Source: Penicillus capitatus
Taxonomy: Eukaryota > Chlorophyta
Length of the DNA: 64,000 bases
Assembly: GCA_965649825.1 (NCBI GenBank)
Contig: OZ287723.1
Coordinates: 16,001 to 80,000 of the forward strand
Reading direction: 5' to 3'
This document shows, piece by piece, positions 10,173-19,182 of this stretch. How positions within the stretch are numbered: position 1 is the first letter of the stretch; the number at the start of each line of letters is the position of its first letter. The position numbers and the translations under genes were made by a program. The notes beneath the pieces are model-generated. The model had not been told where the DNA came from, did no database searches, and was given only the letters and a program-made list of their open reading frames with translations.

Positions 10173-10658
10173 TTAAAAAAGGCCGAGTGTTAAAGAAATA
10201 TCAATAGGTAATGTTGCTCCAATACCAAGCCAAATCGATATGACCGTACCAATAAAAAAGACAGTTGTTGCAACTGGTCTACGAAAAGGATTTTGAAACT
10301 TATTAATATTTTCTATAAAAGGAACTGTTAATAATCCTAGTGGTATAGAAGTCATTAAGAAAACTCCAAGTAACTTGTTAGGAACAGTTCGAAGTATTTG
10401 AAAAACAGGATAGAAGTACCATTCAGGTAAAATTTCTAAAGGAGTGGCAAAAGGATTTGCAGGTTCACCGAGAACAGCTAAATCGAGAATAGCGAGACCA
10501 ATTACACAAGCGAAAGTACCAATAATACAAACAGGGAAAATATAAAGAAGTTCATTAGGCCAAGCAGGTTCACCATAATAATGATGTCCCATACCTTTTG
10601 CTAATTTTGAACGCAAAAAAGGATCGGATAAATCTGGTTTTTTTGTAACAACAATCAT
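10173..10658 (-). CDS. petD: Cytochrome b6f subunit IV
   Basis: A 161-residue, three-helix protein of the b6f complex forming part of the quinol oxidation site. The PEWY motif is present in [20 protein letters not shown], and the C-terminus ends [11 protein letters not shown] as in the family. It lies 14 nt downstream of petB, the usual petB-petD pair, with no introns. Confidence 0.98.
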   Translation of the reverse strand: MIVVTKKPDLSDPFLRSKLAKGMGHHYYGEPAWPNELLYIFPVCIIGTFACVIGLAILDLAVLGEPANPFATPLEILPEWYFYPVFQILRTVPNKLLGVFLMTSIPLGLLTVPFIENINKFQNPFRRPVATTVFFIGTVISIWLGIGATLPIDISLTLGLF

Positions 10659-10672
10659 AAGGTATGAATTTT

Positions 10673-11332
10673 TTAAAGTGGTCCAGAAATGCCTTGTTTA
10701 CGAATCATAAGAAAATGCATTAACATAAACACAGCTGTAAATAAAGGTAACAAAAAAGTATGTAAACTATAAAACCGAGTTAAAGTGGCCTGTCCAACCC
10801 CAACACCACCGCGTAAAAGTTCAACAATAAAACTGCCTATAAAAGGTAATGCATCAGGAACTCCAGTAACAATTTTTATAGCCCAATAACCTACCTGGTC
10901 CCATGGCAAGGAATAACCAGTTACTCCAAAAGAAACTGTACAGATAGCCATTAAAACACCTGTAACCCAAGTAAGCTCACGTGGTTTTTTGAATCCTCCA
11001 GTTAAATAAACACGAAAAACATGTAAAATCATCATTAAAACCATCATACTAGCAGACCATCGATGAATTGATCGAATTAGCCAACCAAAATTTACTTGCG
11101 TCATTAAATATTCCACCGATGAAAACGCCTCTGCTACAGTTGGTCTATAATAGAAAGTCATTGCAAAACCTGTAGCAACTTGAACTAAAAATAAAGTAAA
11201 CGTAATTCCACCAAAACAATAGAAAATATTTACATGAGGTGGAACATATTTACTTGTTACATCATCTGCAATAGTTTGGATTTCAAGACGTGATTCAAAC
11301 CAATCATAAATTTTTGAATTTTTATTTTCCAT
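10673..11332 (-). CDS. petB: Cytochrome b6
   Basis: A 219-residue, four-helix haem protein. Haem-ligand histidines are visible in [21 protein letters not shown] and in [20 protein letters not shown], and the covalent haem cysteine region FYCFGG is present. The N-terminus [19 protein letters not shown] is about four residues longer than the common form. Intronless, co-directional with petD. Confidence 0.98.
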   Translation of the reverse strand: MENKNSKIYDWFESRLEIQTIADDVTSKYVPPHVNIFYCFGGITFTLFLVQVATGFAMTFYYRPTVAEAFSSVEYLMTQVNFGWLIRSIHRWSASMMVLMMILHVFRVYLTGGFKKPRELTWVTGVLMAICTVSFGVTGYSLPWDQVGYWAIKIVTGVPDALPFIGSFIVELLRGGVGVGQATLTRFYSLHTFLLPLFTAVFMLMHFLMIRKQGISGPL

Positions 11333-11385
11333 AAAGTAAAATTTGTTGAAAACACAATTAAACTAATTCTGACCCAAGATCTTTT

Positions 11386-11688
11386 CTACCAGGATGCTTT
11401 TTGTACACCTGGTAAAAATCCCATTAATGCCATTTCACGCAAAAAGTGTCTTGAAAGCTGAAAATCACGAAAAAAACCTTTTGGACGACCTGACAATAAA
11501 CATCTATTATGTAACCGAACATGAGAACTATCTCTAGGTAATTTTTGCAATTTTTGTTGAAGAAGAATTTTTTTTTGGAATAAAGATTCTTTTTTTATTT
11601 CTGTGTGAAATTTTTGTCTTCGAAAATTATATTTTTTCACTAAAAATTCACGCTTTCGTTGGCGTTCTATTAAAGATTTTTTTGACAT
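11386..11688 (-). CDS. rps14: Small-subunit ribosomal protein S14
   Basis: A 100-residue S14 protein. It has the conserved C-terminal block [20 protein letters not shown] and ends [22 protein letters not shown], the family signature. It is the zinc-free type. It lies just upstream of petB on the minus strand. Confidence 0.97.
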   Translation of the reverse strand: MSKKSLIERQRKREFLVKKYNFRRQKFHTEIKKESLFQKKILLQQKLQKLPRDSSHVRLHNRCLLSGRPKGFFRDFQLSRHFLREMALMGFLPGVQKASW

Positions 11689-11731
11689 TTTAAATATTAA
11701 ATAATAAAATAATAAAATAATAAAATAAACT

Positions 11732-11803
11732 TGGGCTCAGAAGGAATTGAACCTTCATTAACAACTTAGAAGGTTGCTGTCTTATCCATTAGACGATGAG
11801 CTC
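11732..11803 (-). tRNA. trnR-UCU: tRNA-Arg(UCU)
   Basis: A 72-nt cloverleaf with anticodon loop CTTCTAA on a GCAAC/GTTGT stem. The acceptor GAGCTCA/TGAGCCC contains one A-C mismatch at the second pair. Confidence 0.93.
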
Positions 11804-11830
11804 TTTTATATTATTAATTTTAAAATATTT

Positions 11831-11859
11831 TAGACAATAGTCAAAAAATTTGTTAAAAT
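11831..11859 (+). promoter_or_regulatory. Sigma-70-type promoter for atpB
   Basis: TAGACA (-35, one mismatch to TTGACA) and TAAAAT (-10, one mismatch to TATAAT) with a 17-nt spacer, 62 nt before the atpB start. It fits a plastid-encoded polymerase promoter. Seen by eye only. Confidence 0.5.
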
Positions 11860-11903
11860 ATAAATTAATTTAATTCAAAAGTTTCAAATTTTTTTAATAA
11901 TAA

Positions 11904-13355
<1,452 letters not shown>

Positions 13356-13365
13356 TCTATTTTTT

Positions 13366-13758
13366 ATGACTCTTCAATTTAATATTATTACACCAAATCA
13401 GATTTTTTTACAGGCCCAAGCGAATGAGATTATTTTACCAACAAATACAGGTCAAATGGGGGTTTTAACTGGTCATGCTCCTTTGGTTACAGCTTTAGAT
13501 ATAGGAGTTCTTTCCTATAGATTAGAAAGAACTTGGACATCAATTGCTCTTATGGGAGGTTTTGCTTTAATTCTTCAAGATAATATTATAATTTTAGTAA
13601 ATGAAGCAGAAAGTGCTAATACTATTTGTTTTCAAGAGGCATTACAGTCTTTGGAATTTGCTCTACAGCAATTTTCTCAAGCTAAAAATTTCAAACAAAA
13701 AGTTTCTGCAAATTTTATCTTGAAACGAGCTCAAGCACGATTAAAAGTTGTGGCATAA
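13366..13758 (+). CDS. atpE: ATP synthase CF1 epsilon subunit
   Basis: A 130-residue rotor subunit that also inhibits ATP hydrolysis. It has the N-terminal beta-sandwich (FNIITPNQIFLQAQANEIIL, GVLTGHAPLVTALDIGVLSY) and an Ala-rich C-terminal helical pair ending LKRAQARLKVVA. It starts 10 nt after the atpB stop. Confidence 0.97.
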   Translation: MTLQFNIITPNQIFLQAQANEIILPTNTGQMGVLTGHAPLVTALDIGVLSYRLERTWTSIALMGGFALILQDNIIILVNEAESANTICFQEALQSLEFALQQFSQAKNFKQKVSANFILKRAQARLKVVA

Positions 13759-13790
13759 AAAAACGTGGAAAAAAAACGTGGAAAAAAAAC

Positions 13791-14648
13791 GTGGAAAAAA
13801 TTGGATTTATACCAAAATCAATTTTTCGAACATTTCAACGTTTTTTTAAACAACTACCTCTACAACATAACAATCAACAACACAATGCTATTTTTGAATT
13901 TCGTGTTTCGCGTTATATTGCAATGGTATCATTTCAATGTTTTTTTTTCTTAATCTTTTATCCCTGGGTGTTAAATTTTTTTTTGAAATTTTTTATTCTG
14001 GATATTTTTTTTGAATTATCAATAATATTTTTTAATTTTATTCAACAAGAACAAATTTTTATTCAACTTCAAACATTTTCACAACAATTTTATTTTGAAA
14101 TATTTTGTCAATCCTCAAAAATTATTTCTTTGTCCTTAGTGAGTACCATTGTCGAATATAATTTCAATAATATTACCCTGCTTGTAAACAAGCAGGGTAA
14201 ATTAAATTCTATTAAAAAAAATTATTTTTTAAAATTTGCTTATTTATATAATAAGCAAAGTTTATTAATTTTTAGAAACTGGCTTTTAGATGTTACTATA
14301 TTTTTGTTTTTTAGTTGGTTTGTCATAGTTTTAATTCCACAAATGTCTATTTTAAAAATTTTTTTTATTGAATTATTATTAAATTTAAATGAAATTTTAA
14401 AGTGCTTTTTTCTTATATTTGTTCTCGATTTAGTTGTTGGATTTCATTCTTCAAAAAGTTGGGAAATTTCTTTATATTCAACTCTCGGGCATTTTGGATT
14501 TCAAATTCACCAAAATCAAAATCTTATTGCTTTTTTTATTTCTATATTTCCTGTTTTTTTAGATACTATTTCTAAATATTGGGTTTTTCGTTATTTAAAT
14601 AAGATCTCACCATGTACTGTTTTAACTTATCAAGCTATGATTGAATAA
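13791..14648 (+). CDS. cemA: Chloroplast envelope membrane protein CemA (Ycf10)
   Basis: A 285-residue, multi-span envelope protein linked to proton extrusion and inorganic carbon uptake. The N-terminal block MEKIGFIPKSIFRTFQRFF and the C-terminal NLIAFFISIFPVFLDTISKYWVFRYLN are CemA signatures. The best start is a GTG at 13791. It lies in a tandem AACGTGGAAAAAA array (about 13762-13796) that offers several GTG codons, of which only the last directly precedes the conserved N-terminus. It follows atpE by 32 nt, so it may be read from the atpB promoter. Confidence 0.88.
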   Translation: MEKIGFIPKSIFRTFQRFFKQLPLQHNNQQHNAIFEFRVSRYIAMVSFQCFFFLIFYPWVLNFFLKFFILDIFFELSIIFFNFIQQEQIFIQLQTFSQQFYFEIFCQSSKIISLSLVSTIVEYNFNNITLLVNKQGKLNSIKKNYFLKFAYLYNKQSLLIFRNWLLDVTIFLFFSWFVIVLIPQMSILKIFFIELLLNLNEILKCFFLIFVLDLVVGFHSSKSWEISLYSTLGHFGFQIHQNQNLIAFFISIFPVFLDTISKYWVFRYLNKISPCTVLTYQAMIE

Positions 14649-14678
14649 ATTTAAATTTACTTTAACCTATTTATTGCA

Positions 14679-14752
14679 TGCGGGGTAGAGCAGTTTGGTA
14701 GCTCGCAAGGCTCATAATCTTGAGGTCATAGGTTCAAATCCTATTCCCGCAA
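14679..14752 (+). tRNA. trnfM-CAU: Initiator tRNA-fMet(CAU)
   Basis: Anticodon loop CTCATAA flanked by a G/C-rich stem; body GGGGTAGAGCAGTTTGGTAG typical of plastid initiator tRNA. The acceptor is fully paired (TGCGGGG/TCCCGCA as drawn, with wobble). Confidence 0.95.
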
Positions 14753-14781
14753 TCGAGTTCTTTTCAGATAAGCTAAAGCTA

Positions 14782-14916
14782 ATGGAAAATTCAGCATTTT
14801 TTTTTGCTGTTTTTTTATGGTGTCTTTTACTCAGTATTACTGGTTATTCGATTTATCTTGGATTCGGACCTCCTTCAAAGAAACTTCGAGATCCGTTTGA
14901 AGAGCATAAAGATTAA
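14782..14916 (+). CDS. psbN: Photosystem II biogenesis protein PsbN
   Basis: A 44-residue, single-span thylakoid protein needed for assembly of photosystem II. It ends [18 protein letters not shown], the PsbN signature. In most plastids psbN lies antisense between psbT and psbH; here it sits alone between trnfM and psbK. Confidence 0.96.
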   Translation: MENSAFFFAVFLWCLLLSITGYSIYLGFGPPSKKLRDPFEEHKD

Positions 14917-14929
14917 CCTATTTTAAAAT

Positions 14930-15061
14930 TTGAATATTTTGTTATTTAAATTACCGGAAGTATATGCTCCTTTTGCTCCATTAACTGATGTTTTACCTGT
15001 TGTTCCGGTATTCTTTTTTATTTTAGCTTTTGTTTGGCAAGCTTCTCTAAGTTTTCGATAA
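14930..15061 (+). CDS. psbK: Photosystem II reaction-centre protein K, non-ATG start
   Basis: Encodes [20 protein letters not shown] and ends [11 protein letters not shown], which is mature PsbK almost in full. Upstream of this the frame runs only to a TAA at 14924, and no ATG is present. The best start is TTG at 14930, giving 43 residues with a very short leader (MNILLF). It is co-directional with psbN, 13 nt downstream. Confidence 0.88.
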   Translation: MNILLFKLPEVYAPFAPLTDVLPVVPVFFFILAFVWQASLSFR

Positions 15062-15251
15062 TTGTTTTTGAAAACCTCAAACTCAAACTTAAACTTATTA
15101 TTACCATTATAAAATATAAAATACATAAAATTAAATTAAGAATATAAAGGTGATTTATTCTCAACTTATTAATTACATTATCAACATTATCAATATTTTA
15201 AAGTCAAGTGCTGTTTCTTAAAATAGCAATATCGCTATATTTAAAATATAT

Positions 15252-15350
15252 ATGATTACCGAAAGTCAAATATTTATCGCTATTTTTATTGCATTGATAA
15301 ATGCATTTCTCGCTTTAAGGTTAGGTGTTAATCTTTATACAATAAAATAA
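15252..15350 (+). CDS. psaM: Photosystem I subunit XII
   Basis: A 32-residue single-span protein, MITESQIFIAIFIALINAFL and ending LRLGVNLYTIK, matching PsaM in the SQIF start and the LALRLG segment. PsaM helps photosystem I trimerise in cyanobacteria and persists in algal plastids. Confidence 0.88.
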   Translation: MITESQIFIAIFIALINAFLALRLGVNLYTIK

Positions 15351-15359
15351 TAAAATAAT

Positions 15360-15745
15360 AAATAAATAAATAAATTAAAGAGGTAATACTAAAACAAATA
15401 TTTTTCAAAATACAAAATTTAATTTAATACTAAAATGAATATTTTTCAAATTAATTTAATACTAAAACAAATATTTTTCAAAATACAAAATTTAATTTAA
15501 TACTAAAATGAATATTTTTCAAATTAATTTAATACTAAAACAAATATTTTTCAAAATATAAAATATAATTTAATACTAAAACAAATATTTTTCAAAATAT
15601 AAAATATAATTTAATACTAAAACAAATATTTTTCAAAATATAAAATATAATTTAATACTAAAACAAATATTTTTCAAAATATAAAATTTAATTTAATACT
15701 AAAATGAATATTTTTCAAAATATAAAATAATGAATATTTTTCAAA
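15360..15745. repeat. AT-rich tandem repeat field
   Basis: About eight to ten imperfect copies of a unit containing TAATACTAAAACAAATATTT and TTTCAAAATATAAAAT, with period near 43 bp and shorter variants near the start. It fills most of the psaM-trnS spacer (15351-15859). I see no gene in it. Units differ by one to a few substitutions, which points to recent expansion. Confidence 0.85.
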
Positions 15746-15859
15746 ATATAAAATTAAAAATATAAAATTAAAAGTAGTTTTTAAACTAAATTAGTCTTAA
15801 AATTTTGGTTGTATAAATTAAAATTACAACCAAAATTTTAAAAGGAAAAAAATATTTGC

Positions 15860-15946
15860 AGGAAAAGGGGGGATTCGAACCCCCGGTAGTTTTTAAACTA
15901 CGACAGTTTTCAAAACTGATACATTAAACCACTCTGCCACCTTTCC
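15860..15946 (-). tRNA. trnS-UGA: tRNA-Ser(UGA)
   Basis: A class II tRNA with a long variable arm, acceptor GGAAAGG/CTTTTCC and anticodon TGA in a TTTGAAA loop. Confidence 0.95.
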
Positions 15947-15998
15947 ACCACCCCCAATAAATAATAATATCTATTAATTATTTAATTATTTTAGATGA

Positions 15999-16080
15999 TG
16001 GGTCGAACTGGATTTGAACCAGCGAAGGCATTGCCAACGGATTTACAATCCGTCCCCTTTAACCCCTCGGGCATCGACCC
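15999..16080 (-). tRNA. trnY-GUA: tRNA-Tyr(GUA)
   Basis: A class II tRNA with acceptor GGGTCGA/TCGACCC, anticodon GTA in a TTGTAAA loop and a long variable arm. Confidence 0.95.
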
Positions 16081-16095
16081 ATTATTAAGGATAAT

Positions 16096-16392
16096 TGGGG
16101 ATAGAGGGACTTGAACCCTCACGGTTCAACGAACCAACAAATTTTCATATTCTTAAAGAATATGGACTCTATCTTTATTTTCAAAAAATATTTATTTTTT
16201 TAAATAGCTCCCGTCGAGTCTCTGCACCTTTCTTTACTTTAATATTAAAAGATATAAAGATAAAGAATTGGCTCAGGGTTTCATTATAAGATTCTCTGAA
16301 TTTGAGAGCTTTCACTTTTTTAATTTTTTAAAAAAGGCTCAATCAATTAAAATATTCAAGTCTGTAGCGTCTACCAATTCCGCCATATCCCC
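16096..16392 (-). tRNA. trnL-UAA: tRNA-Leu(UAA), split by a group I intron
   Basis: 5' exon 16358-16392 (GGGGATATGGCGGAATTGG...) ends at anticodon base U34. 3' exon 16096-16145 resumes with AAAA. Joined, the anticodon loop is CTTAAAA on an ACAGA/TTTGT stem, giving UAA. This is the ancient cyanobacterial intron site. The gene begins one base after the 5S rRNA, so the two are probably co-transcribed. Confidence 0.93.
16146..16357 (-). other. Group I intron of trnL(UAA)
   Basis: 212 nt, ORF-less. The core is recognisable on the minus strand: a Q element near CCTGAGCCAA, an R element GTGCAGAGACTCGACGGG and an S element AAGATAGAGTCC. It follows exon U34 and ends in the required G. It belongs to the vertically inherited trnL intron family of cyanobacteria and plastids. 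Confidence 0.9.
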
Positions 16393-16393
16393 C

Positions 16394-16560
16394 TTCTAGC
16401 ATCAGGTTTTTTTCCCACAAAGCAGCCCTTGCAGTAAATAAAACCCCTAAATTGTTGCACTTTCAAATTCGGAAAGGTGAGAACACTTGTTTGAATTCAA
16501 ATAAAAATAAGAAGTCATGAACAAGATTGAAGTGTTTCAAATTTCGTATAGACACTAGAA
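16394..16560 (-). rRNA. rrf: 5S rRNA with an internal expansion
   Basis: The two ends pair perfectly over 10 bp (TTCTAGTGTC with GATGCTAGAA, helix I). The internal blocks CCGAATTTGAAAGTGCAAC and TACTGCAAGGGCTGCTTTG match 5S loop C/helix III and helices IV-V. The gene spans 167 nt rather than about 120. The excess is a stretch of about 49 nt (16476-16524) in the loop C region, between the helix III 5' strand (ACACTTCAATC) and the CCGAA motif. It lies 16 nt after 23S. The assignment rests on helix pairing and motif order; a covariance-model search would settle it. Confidence 0.75.
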
Positions 16561-16868
16561 TATTTATATTCGTTGCGAATCAAAAACAATCGACCATTAG
16601 TATTTCTTAGCTAAAATTTTTGCAAATCTTGTACTGGAAACCTATCTACCGGCTGATCTTGCCGGAGTCTTTTTAGAGAATATTCATCTTGAGGTGAGCT
16701 TCCCACTTATATGCCTTCAGCGGTACTCTTCTCCATACATAGCTACCCAGCGTTTCCTATAGGTATAAGAACTGGTACACCAGGGGTATGTTCTTCCAAG
16801 TCCTCTCGTATTATGGAAAAATTCTCTCAATATTCTATCGCTAATAGCAGATATGGACCAAACTGTCT

Positions 16869-17668
16869 CTTTTTAAGTAAAGACTATATCTTCATCTTTT
16901 TCATTTCAAATAATTGAAAAAGAGTTGCCGTATTATAATCATCGTTACTTTTAATACGAATAAGGATGGATGACTATCTTGTATTTAACTAATTTAAATA
17001 CAAAGTCGTTACGGGGTCAAACTATTTTTTATATAATTTATGTGGAAAAAAACGGGGAATTAAATCCATTTGAGTAATGAGAATTCGAAATTTACTATAT
17101 TGGCTTCCATCAATAACTAAAATCCATTTAGATATCCCTGCTCGTAAAATTTTTGTGTTTATATTGAATTGATTTTTGAATAATTGTTTTAATAGCAATC
17201 TTTCTTCTGGAGTCCAATATGTTACTTCAAATTTTATGCTACGTTGTTTATTTATTTTGGTGCCGTTCCCAGCAAACCATAAAGTTACAAAAGGAATACT
17301 AAAAAAACAAGCTATGGTTGATGGTAAACTTTTTCGTTTTCCACCTCCTATCGGCTTATACCACATATTTCGAAAACTTTTACAAATATCTAGAGTTTGA
17401 AAACTATTTCGTAAAGATATTTGCAATTTTTCATAAAGCCATTTAACAAATAGGCGTTTTTGCTTATTGCTTTGGTCTGCTCCACCGTTGGACATGATAT
17501 AACCATGAAGAATATCTCGTAACTCCCGTGATATTCGAATATTAAGCTTTTTCCACTTTTTTTGTTTCATCAACTTTGTTGACTTCCCTCGGGGTCACCG
17601 CTTTTCAGGGTTTCACCGATATGAGGCAAATTTTTCTCGCAAATCACTTTGCGGGGTCGCGAGACATT
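16869..17668 (-). mobile_element. Group I intron with LAGLIDADG gene in 23S rRNA (near E. coli 2596)
   Basis: About 800 nt inserted between ...AACGTCGTG and AGACAGTTTGG, the region of the Chlamydomonas I-CreI intron but about 3 nt further on. P1 can form between GTCGTG in the exon and CGCGAC just inside. An S element AAGATATAGTC lies near the 3' end (about 16880). The intron ends in G. It carries the reading frame at 17022-17570. Boundaries are uncertain by 1-2 nt. Confidence 0.82.
17022..17570 (-). CDS. LAGLIDADG homing-endonuclease-like protein with altered active-site motifs
   Basis: A 182-residue intron protein starting MKQKKWKKLNIRISRELRD (a TTG directly before the ATG could add one residue). 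Two LAGLIDADG-like motifs are visible: LHGYIMSNGG (about 21-30) and TLWFAGNGTK (about 96-105). Related proteins have Asp at the last acidic position of each motif; here both are Asn. The C-terminal half (EERLLLKQLFKNQFNINTK) fits the family of two-motif enzymes in organelle rRNA introns. It may be inactive as an endonuclease or act as an RNA maturase (inference). Confidence 0.8.
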   Translation of the reverse strand: MKQKKWKKLNIRISRELRDILHGYIMSNGGADQSNKQKRLFVKWLYEKLQISLRNSFQTLDICKSFRNMWYKPIGGGKRKSLPSTIACFFSIPFVTLWFAGNGTKINKQRSIKFEVTYWTPEERLLLKQLFKNQFNINTKILRAGISKWILVIDGSQYSKFRILITQMDLIPRFFPHKLYKK

Positions 17669-17681
17669 CACGACGTTCTGA

Positions 17682-17902
17682 CAAAAAATAATCCACATTT
17701 TTCGATGTGGTTCGGACTATATCTTCAATTAGGTGGTTATTATACTAATTGTTTAACATATAGTCTCTGGGGATCCTATTTTGTTTCCTGCAGATTGTCT
17801 CCATGTAAGCACTATTTTTACATCCTTTTCTTAAAATGTAAGTGACATTGTTTGAAGATATTCCCGCATATAGTTAAATTTATAAAGTTGAGCTCATAAC
17901 GT
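17682..17902 (-). other. ORF-less group I intron in 23S rRNA (near E. coli 2584)
   Basis: 221 nt between GAGTTGGGT and TCAGAACGTC. It follows a U and ends in G, as group I introns must. Core elements on the minus strand: a Q-like CAATCTGCAGG, R CCCCAGAGACTATATG and S GAAGATATAGTCC. It is separated from the next intron by only 13 exon bases. Confidence 0.85.
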
Positions 17903-17919
17903 ACCCAACTCATGTTTCA

Positions 17920-17951
<32 letters not shown>

Positions 17952-17994
17952 GTGCTACCGCCCCAGGTTGTGAAAAGTCGACATCGAGGTGCCA

Positions 17995-18027
<33 letters not shown>

Positions 18028-18037
18028 TGAGCCTGTT

Positions 18038-18335
18038 CAAATTGTTATCGTTAAAGCTCTTTATCTTTAACATCTTTATGTTTTCATAAAGTTCAGACTA
18101 TGTCATCAACTTTACTTTTTTGATTACATATCAATTTTTAAAGTTGCTGGGCGCTCGTGGAGTTTTCTAGTTGAAGATCGAAAAAACTCTAGTCGTTGAA
18201 CGTTCTTATTTACTAATATTTATTCTTCTTTCAATAAGCTTCGCTGCAAGTTGACTTATCTCAAAAGACTTAGTTTTCTTGCAATTCACCCAGTTTTTTT
18301 TCAATGTGTTATCACAAAGGGGGACAAATATATCT
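18038..18335 (-). other. ORF-less group I intron in 23S rRNA (near E. coli 2449)
   Basis: 298 nt inserted in the peptidyl transferase loop, between CCGGGGAT and AACAGGCTC. It follows a U and ends in G. The R element GTTCAACGACTAGAG and the S element GACATAGTCTGAAC are clear. Removing it restores the universally conserved GGGGATAACAGGC. Confidence 0.9.
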
Positions 18336-18524
18336 ATCCCCGGAGTAACTTTTATCTTTTGTGCGACGGCCCTTCCACGAGGTATACCGTCGGATCATTA
18401 AGACCGGCTTTCGCCTCTGCTTGACTTATAAGTCTTGCAGTCAAGCTTCCTTTTGCCTTTATACTCAAAAACTGATTTCCGTCCAGTTTGAGAAAACCTT
18501 TGTAAACCTCCGTTACTTTTTAGG

Positions 18525-18834
18525 CAATTAATTTTCTTAAGTTTTAGTTTTTTTTCTTAAGCTCTTTCTGTTTCCAGACAGTTTAGACTCTATCTTTTTC
18601 TATTTCTAGAAATCGAGCGTATAGTCGTTGAGGGATCAATATATTTTATTTTGACTTCCCTGCTGATTGTCCGCTCCCGATGTTTTTTATTGATTCTTAA
18701 AGGAATCAATATCATCGATATTTCATTCTTTTATCCTGCAAACGTAACGATATTTGGGGACTTAGACACGGAAGTTCCAGCATATAGCTCGAAGTTTATT
18801 TATATATTGCTATATAAAGACCCCCACAAAATTT
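18525..18834 (-). other. ORF-less group I intron in 23S rRNA (near E. coli 2260)
   Basis: 310 nt between GGGGCGAAAACCT and CCTAAAAAGTAACGG. It follows a U and ends in G. Core elements: Q CAATCAGCAGGGAAG, R CCTCAACGACTATACG and S AAGATAGAGTCT. No usable reading frame. Confidence 0.88.
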
Positions 18835-19151
18835 AGGTTTTCGCCCCAAAAAAACTGCCCACCTGACACTGTCAAGTGTCCTGCTGAAAAGGAAACACTT
18901 TTAGAATTCTCGTTGTTCAAGGGTGGTCTCTCAAAAATGGCTCAATTAAATCCACAAACCTAATTTCTCAGCCTCCCACCTAGACTGCGCAAAAACAATT
19001 GGAAACCAATATCAAGATACAGTCAAGCTTCCGGGGTCTTTCTGTCTTACTATTAGAAGTTCGCATCTTCACGAACATGTCTATTTCACCGAGCCTCTCT
19101 CCGAGACAGTACTCTTTTGATTACGCCTTTCGTGCGGGTCACAACTTACGT

Positions 19152-19182
<31 letters not shown>

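Noticed and set aside
15360-15745. Regular repeats considered as a CRISPR array
   Set aside because: The units are contiguous tandem copies without unique spacers, and the locus is plastid DNA.
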